Positions 9,601-17,650 of a stretch of 19,908 bases of DNA are shown here, one piece after another (position 1 is the stretch's first letter; every line of letters begins with the position of its first letter). The translations under genes were made by a program, and so were the position numbers. The stretch spans positions 1 to 19,908 of the forward strand of contig JAIWNF010000163.1 in assembly GCA_025093555.1 (NCBI GenBank), written 5' to 3'. The notes under the pieces are model-generated. The model was not told the DNA's origin and made no database searches. It saw nothing but the letters and a program-made list of their open reading frames with translations. Origin of the DNA: Circinella umbellata. Taxonomy: Eukaryota; Mucoromycota; Mucoromycetes; Mucorales; Lichtheimiaceae.

Positions 9601-9892
9601 TTTCTATTTTACAGGAAAGAATATAGGGAGAAATTGTAGGAAGTACGTGTATGGGATAAGGAAAAGAGGGATTAGTTAATAATGTTATACCCATTTTACC
9701 ACGATGGGAATTTTCTACAGGGAGAGCGTAATTGTGGTGTTGAAACCAGTTAGTTGGATACCGACTTGGTGATAACAACCAAGTTTCGGTTAAAAATATT
9801 AATGATGAGGTAGGTAAACTATTAGTAATTGTATTGATGGTCTGTTTTACGAGACCGTTGATATTTATAAGGGATATTGTTATATTACTCAT
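6671..9892 (-). CDS. LINE ORF2: APE endonuclease, reverse transcriptase and CCHC
   Basis: The 1073-residue product nicks target DNA and copies the LINE RNA at the nick. An N-terminal apurinic-type endonuclease spans about residues 1-230: INING near 10-13, E36 in LTETW, D141 and N143 in CGDFNARH, D199 in IIDW, SDH at 222-224. The reverse transcriptase occupies about 480-770, with VVPIYKKGD, NYRPISLLS, LDIRSAYDTV, GVLQGSILSP and the catalytic YADD at 721-724 (bases 7721-7732). A C-terminal zinc knuckle starts at C1024 (CTNC, then RHHLIEC). The ATG at 9892 lies 33 bases after the ORF1 stop and fits the start of the endonuclease fold. The TAA at 6671-6673 appears premature: the same frame continues for about 65 good codons (WQQTWPKLMVALEQLD) to a TGA at 6473. 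Catalytic residues are intact. Confidence 0.93.
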   Translation of the reverse strand: MSNITISLININGLVKQTINTITNSLPTSSLIFLTETWLLSPSRYPTNWFQHHNYALPVENSHRGKMGITLLTNPSFPYPIHVLPTISPYILSCKIENLTIHCLYLPPSNLTPIEALDIIQSIPLLTSSDNNHENTILCGDFNARHKELLGDQRTTPRGTAFANWIEEQGLYCWNSQLTYGMPTFIKQRNNRIETSIIDWILSTEPLANVTMTIESEMDLKSDHKPVCISFTMDRPPPSRENHPRQLWNLSKLYDEEHQQKYKHLFIEKIETVHVQIKNAINTNNIANQLTDCIHTSLDKSVGRRTPRPPQVKWFWNEELETAFQDREQCYRRKIKATGIQQGVWNIKHKEASKQFDSLVQKRKRQAWNNFINKLSNDELSNTTATIKRIRQNRVVNPTFSDMAGPEVAANKMSQQLARTFLGNALPRVRANPPPPPIVPHLIDNHDNICPFTPELIQNAIQTVARKKAPGMDHLRAEMLSPITEYLTNPLTDLFILCWKWSKTPDSWRLAQVVPIYKKGDANDPANYRPISLLSVLRKILEICLQDELHTASPDIDISQGGFRTQHSALDQALCLHELCLRHRLDHDNNSPVLAALDIRSAYDTVDRAIIWHALEPTASPPLLGLLQSLFDNVSIQVLLSGTTSRSFWPATGVLQGSILSPPLYSIYINSLPHFLRSPSSSSILSNLSNSDSDFQDTPILSSRQRPHRLVCGKWINALLYADDVVLIGDRYNIQQLLNRAEEHSYQLGYRWNPSKCVILQQPTSQNTNPLPPLYLYNQPITTASTFVYLGIPFNASGLINNQQLLQRNIASALTGMRTLRTIGCNPYGFPRHLAVKIYKQFIRPRFEYGLAIVPFLKKEIQQLEKGQDQCLRYIFGGHAKSSTIVFRHMANLPTMDERVHTLGAKYLSRAFYLPEDALLTELRPILRDNRHRWKQLQKYNEIWKLLPLPPEDASPRDLKSTIRNFRTTNLNKLQQGPNAGVLIKACRSKLGVDPIFFLPMTSRERSRLLCWRMGWLPGKPIQCTNCNNHRTSRHHLIECLDIAYQLDLPPDTLPNPIDHLLNKLPRKPPSNP

Positions 9893-9925
9893 TTTTTTTT
9901 TGTTTTATATACTTATACTTTTTTT

Positions 9926-10201
9926 TTAATTATTTGGAGTGGTGGAAGTGCTGGTAGTATTATGTAAGCCGGCTTCGATTTCGTCGTCGATTTCCATGCT
10001 AGGTGAGACAGGTCGAGAACTTGTTATACTTTTGGTATCATCGTTTAAAAGACGTTTGGCGTCTAAAATTCGATCCTCATGTGTTTTATATGTTGGTAGA
10101 AATGATGCTAATTCTTCTACTGTAATCCATGAGTTTTTATAAAAATTACGAGCTACTGCAAATTTGACTGGCGTGCGGATAAATTGGAGTGCTTTGAGCA
10201 A
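9926..10201 (-). pseudogene. C-terminal part of LINE ORF1 in a shifted frame
   Basis: This open frame (LLKALQFIRTPVKFAVARNF, then WITVEELASFLPTYK and an acidic tail ending STTPNN) continues ORF1 after the frame is lost near 10203, where one base appears to be missing in AAAACTTGCTC. ORF1 in its own frame ends only 17 residues later, with composition unlike the rest. It is best read as the true ORF1 C-terminus rather than a separate gene. Its stop lies 33 bases before the ORF2 ATG. Confidence 0.7.
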
Positions 10202-11869
10202 GTTTTTGTGATGTAATTCTTGTATTTTTCAAACCGTTCTTCATCAGTCAAGTCTGCGAGTTTTTGATCCCGTAAAATACTAGGGTCAAGCGGATCAAAT
10301 TCTTTTTTTACCTGAATACCTTCTTTTTCAAGGATTTCTGTAAGAGATTGAGCATAGTCATTGTGAATGAGCAGGGCTGCTACCTGACGATCAGGAAAAT
10401 GAACATCCAAGATACGGGAGTTATCAACCCGTAAGGTACGCAGGATTTGTCGCATGGCTTTAATAGTCATACGATGACGGCATGGCACATACATAAATTG
10501 AAAGCCTTGGCTTTCAGGTACTGCTGTAAGATGGCGTGCAGCAATTTCTTTTGCACGTTTGGATGGTATGCTTCTTTTCTTGATGGGTTGTTTTTTAATA
10601 CCACGAGTTACTGCTGCAGCATAATTATTTTTTAATTGTTGTTGAATTTGGGCTGGAGGTGGTGCATGTTTTGATTGTGCTAGTCCATCATCTTCATTAT
10701 CCAAAATTTGGATTGTTGGTCGGAGTGCTTTTTTGGTGGATGGTGTTGGATCAAGTGTTACCTGTTTATTTTTTAAAAGTGCAATTTCTGCACGAGCAGC
10801 TTCAAGTTCTATTTTTAAAGTAGCATTTTCTTTTATAATTTGTGCCATGTTAGAAAGTGCTTCTGTTAATTCTGAAACTTTTTTGTCTGTTGTTTCTTGT
10901 TTTTTGTATATATCCTGAAGAAAATCAGGAAGGTTAGGGTACAAATGGAGAAAGTTATTATTTGTCTCCATGTCAACTGATTGTTTTTCAGTAGTTAAAT
11001 CTTCTACTTGGTCAGCCCAACTTTTTTCTTGTTGGTTGGCTGTTGGTGGTGTGGTTACCTGATTTTGCAGATGCAGAACGTGGTCCATTTCCTGATCAGA
11101 ATTTAGGGTTCCAGTTGGGGTTCTACTTCCACCAGTAGAAGTTGTTATTTTTTCTTTACCCAATATTACTTTATTATTCTTAGTAGCCTGAATTGCTGCT
11201 GTAATAAGGTCTAATATACGTGTGTGTGCATATTTTTTATAACAGGAGGTGCATTTATAGATAGGTGTTGGTGGTTCAAAAGCTGGATTATTTGCACCAT
11301 CGAGGATAATGATTTTACCCTTCTTTTTACATATGTCATTGGGGCATTTAATGTTTGCTTGAGCGGCGGAGAAATCTCGTTCTAAATTATTAATTAATTC
11401 CTGTGAAACAGGAATTTTTGTACTTGGGGTTGCAATAGGAATACCTACTGGAGCTGCTTTTTTACCAGTACTTTTTTTTGTTATTGTTTTGCCCATTACA
11501 CTAGTAATTTCGGTTGGAATTGTTGAACGTAGTGCTGAGGTTTTGTATTTTTTTACGGGGGTTGCTGTTATACGTGATTGTGGGTCAATTGAGAGCGAAC
11601 GTTTGGGTTGGGATAGAGATGAGAAAATTGATTCAAAATTAATTTCGTTTGTTGATGGGAATGATGGGAATGGCGAAATGTCAGGAGACAATTGTTCGTT
11701 TTCGACTGGGATCTCGGTGGGTGCTGGTTCTATGGACCTTTCAGATTGTCCTGGTGATGTTGTTATATTTTTTACTATTTTTTGTGATTTTTTTTGATTT
11801 TTTTCGTTGTAAAAGGGAGTATTCTTTGTGTAACCTCCTAAAAAAGTGAGGAGAAGAGGAGAAATAGAC
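10153..11869 (-). CDS. LINE ORF1: zinc-binding, coiled-coil nucleic-acid-binding protein
   Basis: ORF1 proteins coat LINE RNA and act as chaperones. A disordered, proline- and serine-rich N-terminal region is followed by a C4-type zinc module (KCPNDICKKKG, then YKCTSCYKKY, about bases 11240-11350). A heptad-rich coiled coil comes next (KVSELTEALSNMAQII, LKIELEAARAEIALLKNK), then a basic stretch and a possible RRM-like C-terminal domain (FQFMYVPCRHRMTIKAMRQI, VAALLIHNDYAQSL). The frame is formally open up to 12009, but that part runs antisense through the tRNA and into an LTR, so it is not ORF1. The only internal candidate ATG is at 11496, yet about 110 plausible codons precede it. I therefore infer a 5'-truncated gene whose start is lost. 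A frameshift near 10203 separates its C-terminus (9926-10201). Confidence 0.75.
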
Positions 11870-11951
11870 GACAACTTGGCCGAGTGGTTAAGGCGTGAGA
11901 CTAGAAATCTCATGGGCTCTGCCCGCGCAGGTTCAAATCCTGCAGTTGTCG
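11870..11951 (+). tRNA. tRNA-Ser (anticodon AGA)
   Basis: The 82-base gene has a perfect 7-bp acceptor stem, GACAACT (11870-11876) with AGTTGTC (11944-11950), and discriminator G at 11951. The D arm is GGCCGAGTGGTTAAGGC. The anticodon stem TGAGA/TCTCA encloses the loop CTAGAAA, so the anticodon is AGA, reading UCU and, after A-to-I editing, UCC. A long type-II variable arm (GGGCTCTGCCC) and the T arm GCAGG-TTCAAAT-CCTGC follow, as expected for serine. There is no intron. A and B box sequences are inside the gene. The 3' CCA is not encoded, as in eukaryotes. It is wedged between a LINE and an LTR element. Confidence 0.96.
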
Positions 11952-11979
11952 ATATATAATATTTCATCATTTGAAATAA

Positions 11980-11988
11980 TTTTTTTTT
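11980..11988 (+). terminator. Pol III terminator of tRNA-Ser
   Basis: A run of nine T on the coding strand begins 28 bases after the tRNA, with a second T5 run at 11990-11994. The LTR element is inserted immediately behind it. Confidence 0.75.
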
Positions 11989-11993
11989 GTTTT

Positions 11994-11997
11994 TGCC
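11994..11997 (+). repeat. target-site duplication TGCC, left copy
   Basis: It matches TGCC at 17279-17282 on the other side of the element. The length of 4 is at the short end for Ty3/gypsy (4-6). Confidence 0.75.
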
Positions 11998-12345
11998 TGT
12001 CGTAGCCATAAATAGCAGTAACTCTATTTTCCTTTTTTATCCATTTGTGATACTTCTTTTGTAAACGTATTTTATTTTTATATTGCCACGTAGTTAATCT
12101 ATATCACTGTCACATCATCATAATAATTATTCGAACACGTAGTCAACCTTCAGTCACGAACACGTATATTATCATTATTAGTTTATCATATATCTTATAA
12201 GTAGTTTAGAAAATATATAAATACTCCTTCACATTTCATATAATAAAAACATCATCTTTCAACTTATACTTTATTTATTTATTATCTTTTGTTCTATTCT
12301 ATTTCTAATTGGCTACGGTGTTATCCGCCAAAATATATTACGACA
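11998..12345 (+). repeat. 5' LTR of the gypsy element
   Basis: It starts TGTCG and ends CGACA, a 5-bp inverted terminal match. A TATA-like TATATAAAT at 12214-12222 and AATAAAAAC about 20 bases later suggest the promoter and the poly(A)/R region. It is identical to the 3' LTR except C at 12066. Confidence 0.96.
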
Positions 12346-12347
12346 AT

Positions 12348-12355
12348 TGGTAGCG
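12348..12355 (+). other. primer-binding site, initiator-Met-like
   Basis: Two bases after the LTR comes TGGTAGCG. The start is what the 3' end of initiator tRNA-Met (...GCUACCA) would pair with. The match to the yeast-type site stops after eight bases (ACAG follows), so the exact primer tRNA depends on the host sequence. Confidence 0.55.
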
Positions 12356-12394
12356 ACAGAAATTAAATAATATAAATATATATATATATTTTTT

Positions 12395-13459
12395 ATGTCC
12401 AAACAAGTCTATTCACCAGATAAATACAAGAACGTACCTAGTTTTCACGAATACCGCACAAGTAATAACGATCCACTAATAGACTTAGAACAAGAAACCT
12501 TTACAACAAAACAAGAAATTACCTTTGAAGATCCAGTATTAAAAATGTCAGAAGAAAATAAAGTTATCATGCAAGCATTGACCAAGTTGTTGGAAAAACA
12601 AAGCTCTGGACCTACCTTCCATGCTCGTATACGTGAACCTGACACGTATCATGGTGACCGTGGACTAGATGCCGCTACTGGATGGATTCGCTCTGTTGAA
12701 CGATATCTTGAGATGGCCGATTTGAGCTCGCACAAATGGTCTGATTATGCTGCAACCTTGTTGCGTGATGAAGCTGACACTTGGTGGAGACAACAAGAAT
12801 TAATGGGAGACTGTGATGAATGGTCAGTATTTAAAAAAAGATTTTTGGCGAACTTTAGCCCCCCAAATCGCTTACAATTGGCTCATGATCGTCTGGCGTC
12901 CCTTGTTCAAACAAGTACTGTAGCAAACTACGTATCACAATTTCAAGCAGCCTGGTCTTCGGTACCGTCAATGGTGGATGAAGAAGCACTGGATCGATTC
13001 CAACGAGGGTTACAACCTACTATTCGTCTTCAAGTTATGACACGTTTCCCCTTAACAACCGATGATGCAATGCGTTTGGCCTTAGCAGTCGAAGCTGCAC
13101 AACAACGAAGTCAAAATATTTTATCCGAAAATAATCATCATCCTCTGTCGGTGCAACATCAACATCAACAATCCGCTCCTGAATACCTCCGTTCTTCTGG
13201 TGTAGCACCTATGGACTTGGATGCCATTCGTTCACGAAGACAAGAATCAAATTGGCGCTCATCAGGACGCAGTGTTAATAATCATTGGCGTGGTAATAAT
13301 AATTTTCGTGGTAGTAACAATAATGATCGGGAATGTTATAATTGTGGTGGCTTTGGTCATATTGCTCGTTTCTGCTCTTCTCCTCGTCGCCAAGGTCGAT
13401 CCAATAATCAACATCAAGGACGGTCATACCAGGGAAAAGGCCAAGTGCGTCAGGATTAA
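12395..13459 (+). CDS. gag: Gag (capsid-nucleocapsid) of the gypsy element
   Basis: This 354-residue structural protein forms the cytoplasmic particle. After an N-terminal stretch, the capsid-type retrotrans_gag domain covers about residues 75-230, with the hallmark DEADTWWRQQ, WSVFKKRFLANF and VANYVSQF patterns. A Q/N/R-rich basic linker leads to one zinc knuckle, CYNCGGFGHIARFC (C-x2-C-x4-H-x4-C), near residue 310. The ATG at 12395 is the first after the PBS and is followed by an uninterrupted frame. Its last 52 bases overlap the -1 frame that becomes pol, and a slippery heptamer lies in that overlap. No damage is visible, so it is probably functional. Confidence 0.95.
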   Translation: MSKQVYSPDKYKNVPSFHEYRTSNNDPLIDLEQETFTTKQEITFEDPVLKMSEENKVIMQALTKLLEKQSSGPTFHARIREPDTYHGDRGLDAATGWIRSVERYLEMADLSSHKWSDYAATLLRDEADTWWRQQELMGDCDEWSVFKKRFLANFSPPNRLQLAHDRLASLVQTSTVANYVSQFQAAWSSVPSMVDEEALDRFQRGLQPTIRLQVMTRFPLTTDDAMRLALAVEAAQQRSQNILSENNHHPLSVQHQHQQSAPEYLRSSGVAPMDLDAIRSRRQESNWRSSGRSVNNHWRGNNNFRGSNNNDRECYNCGGFGHIARFCSSPRRQGRSNNQHQGRSYQGKGQVRQD

Positions 13460-16400
13460 AGGGAGTCCTGCCGCGTTCCATTCCATCCCTTAACGTTGTT
13501 CAAGATGAGGTGCCAGTAGTTCCTGAAGGCGAGCTTATCGATTTATCCGATGATCAAGATGAAGACTCTACAATGTTACAAAAGACCTTAGATGAAGATA
13601 AACATTATTTTAATTCCTTACTTTCAATAAAAGAAACTGATTTACCTCTGTATTTAATGTCGTGTGGTGATTGTGCTGTTAAAGTGTTGATTGATTCTGG
13701 CGCTTCTGGCTCATATGTTGCTTCAAGGATTGCTGCTGGTTTAACAAGTCGTTCTGTTTCAAATCGGGAGGTTGAAACGGCTGGTGGTCATGTACTGGCA
13801 ATCAACAAACAAGTTAGTCTTCCTTTGGATGCACAAGGATATAAACACACCATGGATGCATATGTTCTTGATACAAAGTTCGATGTGATCCTTGGTCGTA
13901 ATTGGCTCAAGACCGTACAACCAATACCCGACTGGGAGCTAGATACATGGCGAATTAATAAGAATGACCAACATTATATTATCCGTCCTCACAACAAGCG
14001 TGACATTCCTGACCTTATTTATCTTCTATCACATCGTCAAGTCCAGCGTTTAGAACGCAGCAAGGGGATTGATGATATGTTCTTATGCTATGTTCGTCCC
14101 AATGATACAAGTGCCAGTGTTGCCATACAAGATTCAGCTGAATCATTGGTGAAGGAATTTGATGATGTATTTCAAGATACTCTTCCAGGTTTGCCTCCTG
14201 ATCGTGGTGTTGAGCATGTCATCGACACCGGTGATGCAGATCCAATTTCTCGGCCCCCTTACAAAATGAGTCCTTTGGAATTGGTTGAACTGCGTAAACA
14301 GATCCAAGAATTACTTGATTTGCGATTGATCCGACCAAGCTCATCACCATGGGGTGCTCCGGTATTATTTGTCCGTAAAAAAGATGGTACTATGCGAATG
14401 TGTATTGATTATCGTGCCGCCAACCGAGTAACAAAACGTATGTCTCATCCACTCCCTCGCATTGATGAGTGCCTTGAGCAACTTCATGGCGCCAAGTATT
14501 ACTCTAGTATCGATCTGAAAAGTGGCTATCATCAAATACGTATCCGAAAAGAAGATATTCCAAAGACTTCTTTTAATACACGGTATGGTTCCTATGAGTG
14601 GGTAGTTCTTCCTTTTGGTTTAATGAATGCACCGCCAGTATTTCAGAAAACCATGAATTCGGTGCTTGGCGACTGTATTGACAAGTTTGCAATGGTGTAT
14701 CTTGACGACATTTTAATATATAGCAAAACAAAAGAAGACCATTATCGACATTTACGTTGTGTCCTTGAACGCTTACGCAAAGCTAAACTTATTGCCAATT
14801 TGAAAAAGTGCGACCTTTTCAAAACTGAATTGGAGTTTGTTGGTTTCCAAGTTTCGGCGCGTGGTATTCTACCCTCCACAAAAAAAATACAAGCTATTCA
14901 AGACTGGCCAGTTCCATCGAATGTACAAGAAGTTCGTCAATTTGTCGGCTTGGCGTCACATTACCGTCGTTTTATTAAAGGTTTCGCTTCGTTGGCTGCA
15001 CCGTTAACTGAATTGACAAAAGGAACAGGAGCGAAGAAAAGGGCGATTGCGTGGACAAATAATTGCCAAGTGGCTTTTGAAAAACTTAAAGATCGCATGA
15101 CTGCTGCTCCTATTTTGGTGCCACCTAATCCGGATGCCCCCTATATCATTGAAACCGACTCTAGTGATTTCGCTGTTGGTGCTGTTTTATTACAACAAGG
15201 CGATGATGGTCAACTACATCCTTTGGCTTTCGAATCAAAAAAACTTTCAGCTGCCGAACGAAACTATCCGGCCCAGGAATGAGAATTACTAGCGATATTA
15301 CATTCATTAAGGACTTGGCGTTGCTTTATTGATGGTCGACGTTACACAGTTTTCTCTGACCACCATCCATTAAAATATTTCCGTTCTAAAACCAAGCCCA
15401 CACCAAGACTGACCCGATGGATTGCCGAGATTGAACTGTATGACCCTGATATACAGTATAAACCAGGTCGTGACAACCATGTTCCAGATTTGTTATCAAG
15501 GCGGGATGGTCCAACTTGTCTTACTGATGAAAAGTCTCTGGAGCCTGATTATCTTTATGCTGTTAAGTCTGTCCAAGAATCAGATTGGCCAAAATTTTAT
15601 GCCCTTGGTGAAGAAAATTGGCCACATATGTACAAGGACCTGTTAGCAAAGCACAAAGAAAAGTTTGTAGTCCGGGATAATCAAGTCTTTCGTTTGGTAA
15701 AAAATGATAATGAAATCACAGAAATGCGATATGTTTTGTTTGCTCGTCGTGCTGATCTGGTCCAAGATTTTCATAAATCTGTTGGCCATGCTGGTAATCT
15801 CACAGTTTATGATCTGATGCGTAAAAGATGGTGGTGGCCTGATATGCGCTCGGATATCCAAGGATGGTTAGCTACTTGTCCTCAGTGTCAACTTGCTGCT
15901 AATGCCGATCGGAAAACTCATCATGCCCCAATGAAGCCTTTAGCTGTTCCTCCAGTTTTTTCTCATTGGCATTTAGACTTCGTTGGTGAGTTACCAACTA
16001 CTGTTAATGGTAACCGTTGGCTTCTTGTGGCTGTGGATTATGCCACCAATTGGACTATTGCTCGTGCGGTGCCTGATGCTACTGGAGAAGCCATCGCCAA
16101 TTTTATTTATGAAGAAATTGTGCTCCCATTTTCCTGTCCTGCTGAAATCTTAACAGACCGTGGTGCTAATTTCATGTCAAAGGTGTTGGCTTTGTATCTG
16201 GGTCGTCTCAAGACTAATCATATAAGAACTAGTGCCTTTCATGCACGCAGTAATAGTAAGGTGGAACGTACCAACCAGGTTTTAAAACAAATGTTGCGTA
16301 AATATACTCATGGCCAAATCCATTGCTGGGACCAATTTGTTGACGCTGCTGTCTTTGCTTGCCGAGTCCGTAAACATCGTACTACTGGTTTTAGCCCTTA

Positions 16401-16938
16401 CTTTTTGGTGTATGGTATCGAGCCTAAATTACCTGGTGATGTTTTGCCTCCCTTTATTCAAGTAAATGAATCTGCTCCTAGCGAATCTTTAATTGTTCAA
16501 GGCCGTGTGCCTGAAGCACGCCGATTACGGGAAGCTCGTCTTATTGCCGAACAAAAATTACAAAATCAAGCTGCTAAGGATAAGGCCATCTGGGATGCTG
16601 TACTCAAACCGCAAAATTTTTCTGTTGGTGACCATGTATTAATGCGGCATGAAAACAAGTTTAGCCTTGAGTATAATTGGAAAGGCCCATACAAAGTTAT
16701 TGCTGTCAACCCTGATCACCATGTCTATCAATTACAAGCTCTTAATGGCCCTATTTATAATTCTTGGGTTCATACTGACCGTTTGCGGCCTATCCATGTT
16801 AATTCCGCTCTTTCTTCTGATCCATGGTTTGACCCTACTGCTGTACGCGCTGCTGAACGTCGCCATCTTGAAGCTGTTCGTAATCTTGCTGTATTGTCCG
16901 AGGACGTACAATATTCTGGGGAGGGGATATTGTCGTAG
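13408..16938 (+). CDS. pol: Pol polyprotein of the gypsy element, one in-frame TGA
   Basis: The frame opens at 13408 and is entered from gag, presumably by -1 frameshifting; no ATG is needed. Domain order: aspartic protease (LIDSGASGSYV, catalytic D at 13693-13695); reverse transcriptase (LRLIRPSSSPWGAPVLFVRK, IDLKSGYHQIRI, LPFGLMNAPPVFQ, YLDD at 14698-14709); RNase H (IETDSSDFAVGAVL, later FSDHHPLKYF); integrase zinc module (HKSVGHAGN with CPQCQ); integrase core with D at 15976, D at 16156 and E at 16264, a DD35E spacing; then a GPY-type C-terminal domain (WKGPYKVIAV) without chromodomain. TGA at 15280-15282 splits RNase H; coding resumes in the same frame at once. The stop TAG lies inside the first bases of the 3' LTR. 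It is defective unless the TGA is read through. Confidence 0.93.
13432..13438 (+). promoter_or_regulatory. putative -1 ribosomal frameshift site GGGAAAA
   Basis: In the gag frame the codons are G GGA AAA, the X-XXY-YYZ arrangement that allows a -1 slip. It lies inside the window where both frames are open (13408-13459). The pol frame is exactly -1 and has no upstream ATG. A 7-bp hairpin (13451-13457 with 13464-13470, one G-T pair) follows 12 bases downstream. Confidence 0.6.
16918..16927 (+). other. polypurine tract
   Basis: GGGGAGGGGA lies three bases before the 3' LTR and would prime plus-strand synthesis. It is also coding, within the last codons of pol. Confidence 0.85.
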
Positions 16939-17278
16939 CCATAAATAGCAGTAACTCTATTTTCCTTTTTTATCCATTTGTGATACTTCTTTTGTAAATG
17001 TATTTTATTTTTATATTGCCACGTAGTTAATCTATATCACTGTCACATCATCATAATAATTATTCGAACACGTAGTCAACCTTCAGTCACGAACACGTAT
17101 ATTATCATTATTAGTTTATCATATATCTTATAAGTAGTTTAGAAAATATATAAATACTCCTTCACATTTCATATAATAAAAACATCATCTTTCAACTTAT
17201 ACTTTATTTATTTATTATCTTTTGTTCTATTCTATTTCTAATTGGCTACGGTGTTATCCGCCAAAATATATTACGACA
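16931..17278 (+). repeat. 3' LTR of the gypsy element
   Basis: It is 348 bp with TGTCG...CGACA ends, identical to the 5' LTR except T at 16999 (C in the 5' copy, a CpG-to-TpG type difference). Confidence 0.96.
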
Positions 17279-17282
17279 TGCC
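17279..17282 (+). repeat. target-site duplication TGCC, right copy
   Basis: It is equal to 11994-11997. Confidence 0.75.
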
Positions 17283-17289
17283 ATTGTCG

Positions 17290-17650
17290 TGTCGTAATTA
17301 TTGATCGGTTATTTTTAATACCGATTATACTTCTTTTTACTGCGGCTTCTTTCTTATTTCTTACTATATCCGCAGTAACATTATTATTATTCTTATTATT
17401 ATCATCCGCAGTAATATTATTAATATTACTATCATTATCATTCATAATATTATTATCATTATTCATCCGCAGTAATATCATTATTATCATACATCATTAT
17501 TATATTCTTTACATCCGCAGTAGTTTAGAAAATATATAAATAGTCGATTATTTTATTAAATAAAAACATCATCTTTTATTCTTTTATTTTCCTTTTATTA
17601 TTTATATTTTATTTGGCTTGGTATTGTTCCGCCATAAAAATATTACGACA
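17290..17650 (+). repeat. related solo LTR (forward)
   Basis: It starts TGTCGTAATT and ends TATTACGACA like the gypsy LTR. It shares the promoter/U5 core GTAGTTTAGAAAATATATAA, the ACATCATCTTT segment and a CGCCA...ATTACGACA end. The 5' half (U3) is unrelated to the intact LTR and is made of ATTATTATC-type repeats punctuated by TCCGCAGTA at 17369, 17405, 17466 and 17514. No internal coding region is attached. Confidence 0.75.

Larger units (their letters stand above)
6381..11869 (-). mobile_element. LINE (non-LTR retrotransposon), two ORFs, probably 5'-truncated
   Basis: The minus-strand element has ORF1 (zinc-binding, coiled coil), a 33-base spacer, ORF2 (APE-RT-CCHC), a short 3' UTR and an A-rich tail, seen as T14 at 6381-6394 with a further T-run near 6327. 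The coding remains nearly continuous; the only clear lesions are one stop in ORF2 and one frameshift in ORF1. The 5' edge is not exactly defined. ORF1 has no ATG between its natural-looking N-terminal region and the tRNA gene, so the element probably lost its 5' end where it abuts the tRNA. The two-ORF, zinc-finger ORF1 plus APE-RT architecture resembles LINEs described from Mucoromycotina; that is an inference. Confidence 0.85.
11998..17278 (+). mobile_element. nearly intact Ty3/gypsy LTR retrotransposon (5281 bp)
   Basis: Two 348-bp LTRs flank PBS, gag, pol (protease-RT-RNase H-integrase, the Ty3 order) and a polypurine tract. The LTRs differ at one position only, C12066 against T16999. The four bases before (11994-11997) and after (17279-17282) are both TGCC, a target-site duplication. 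Integrase ends without a chromodomain, so this is not the same lineage as the remnant at 1497-3250. A single in-frame TGA in RNase H is the only visible lesion. The insertion is very recent and lies 46 bases beyond the tRNA-Ser 3' end. Confidence 0.96.

Noticed and set aside
11870..12009. ORF1 of the LINE starting at 12009
   Set aside because: This stretch is the antisense of tRNA-Ser plus the edge of the gypsy LTR. It stays open by chance and cannot be the native N-terminus of a LINE protein.
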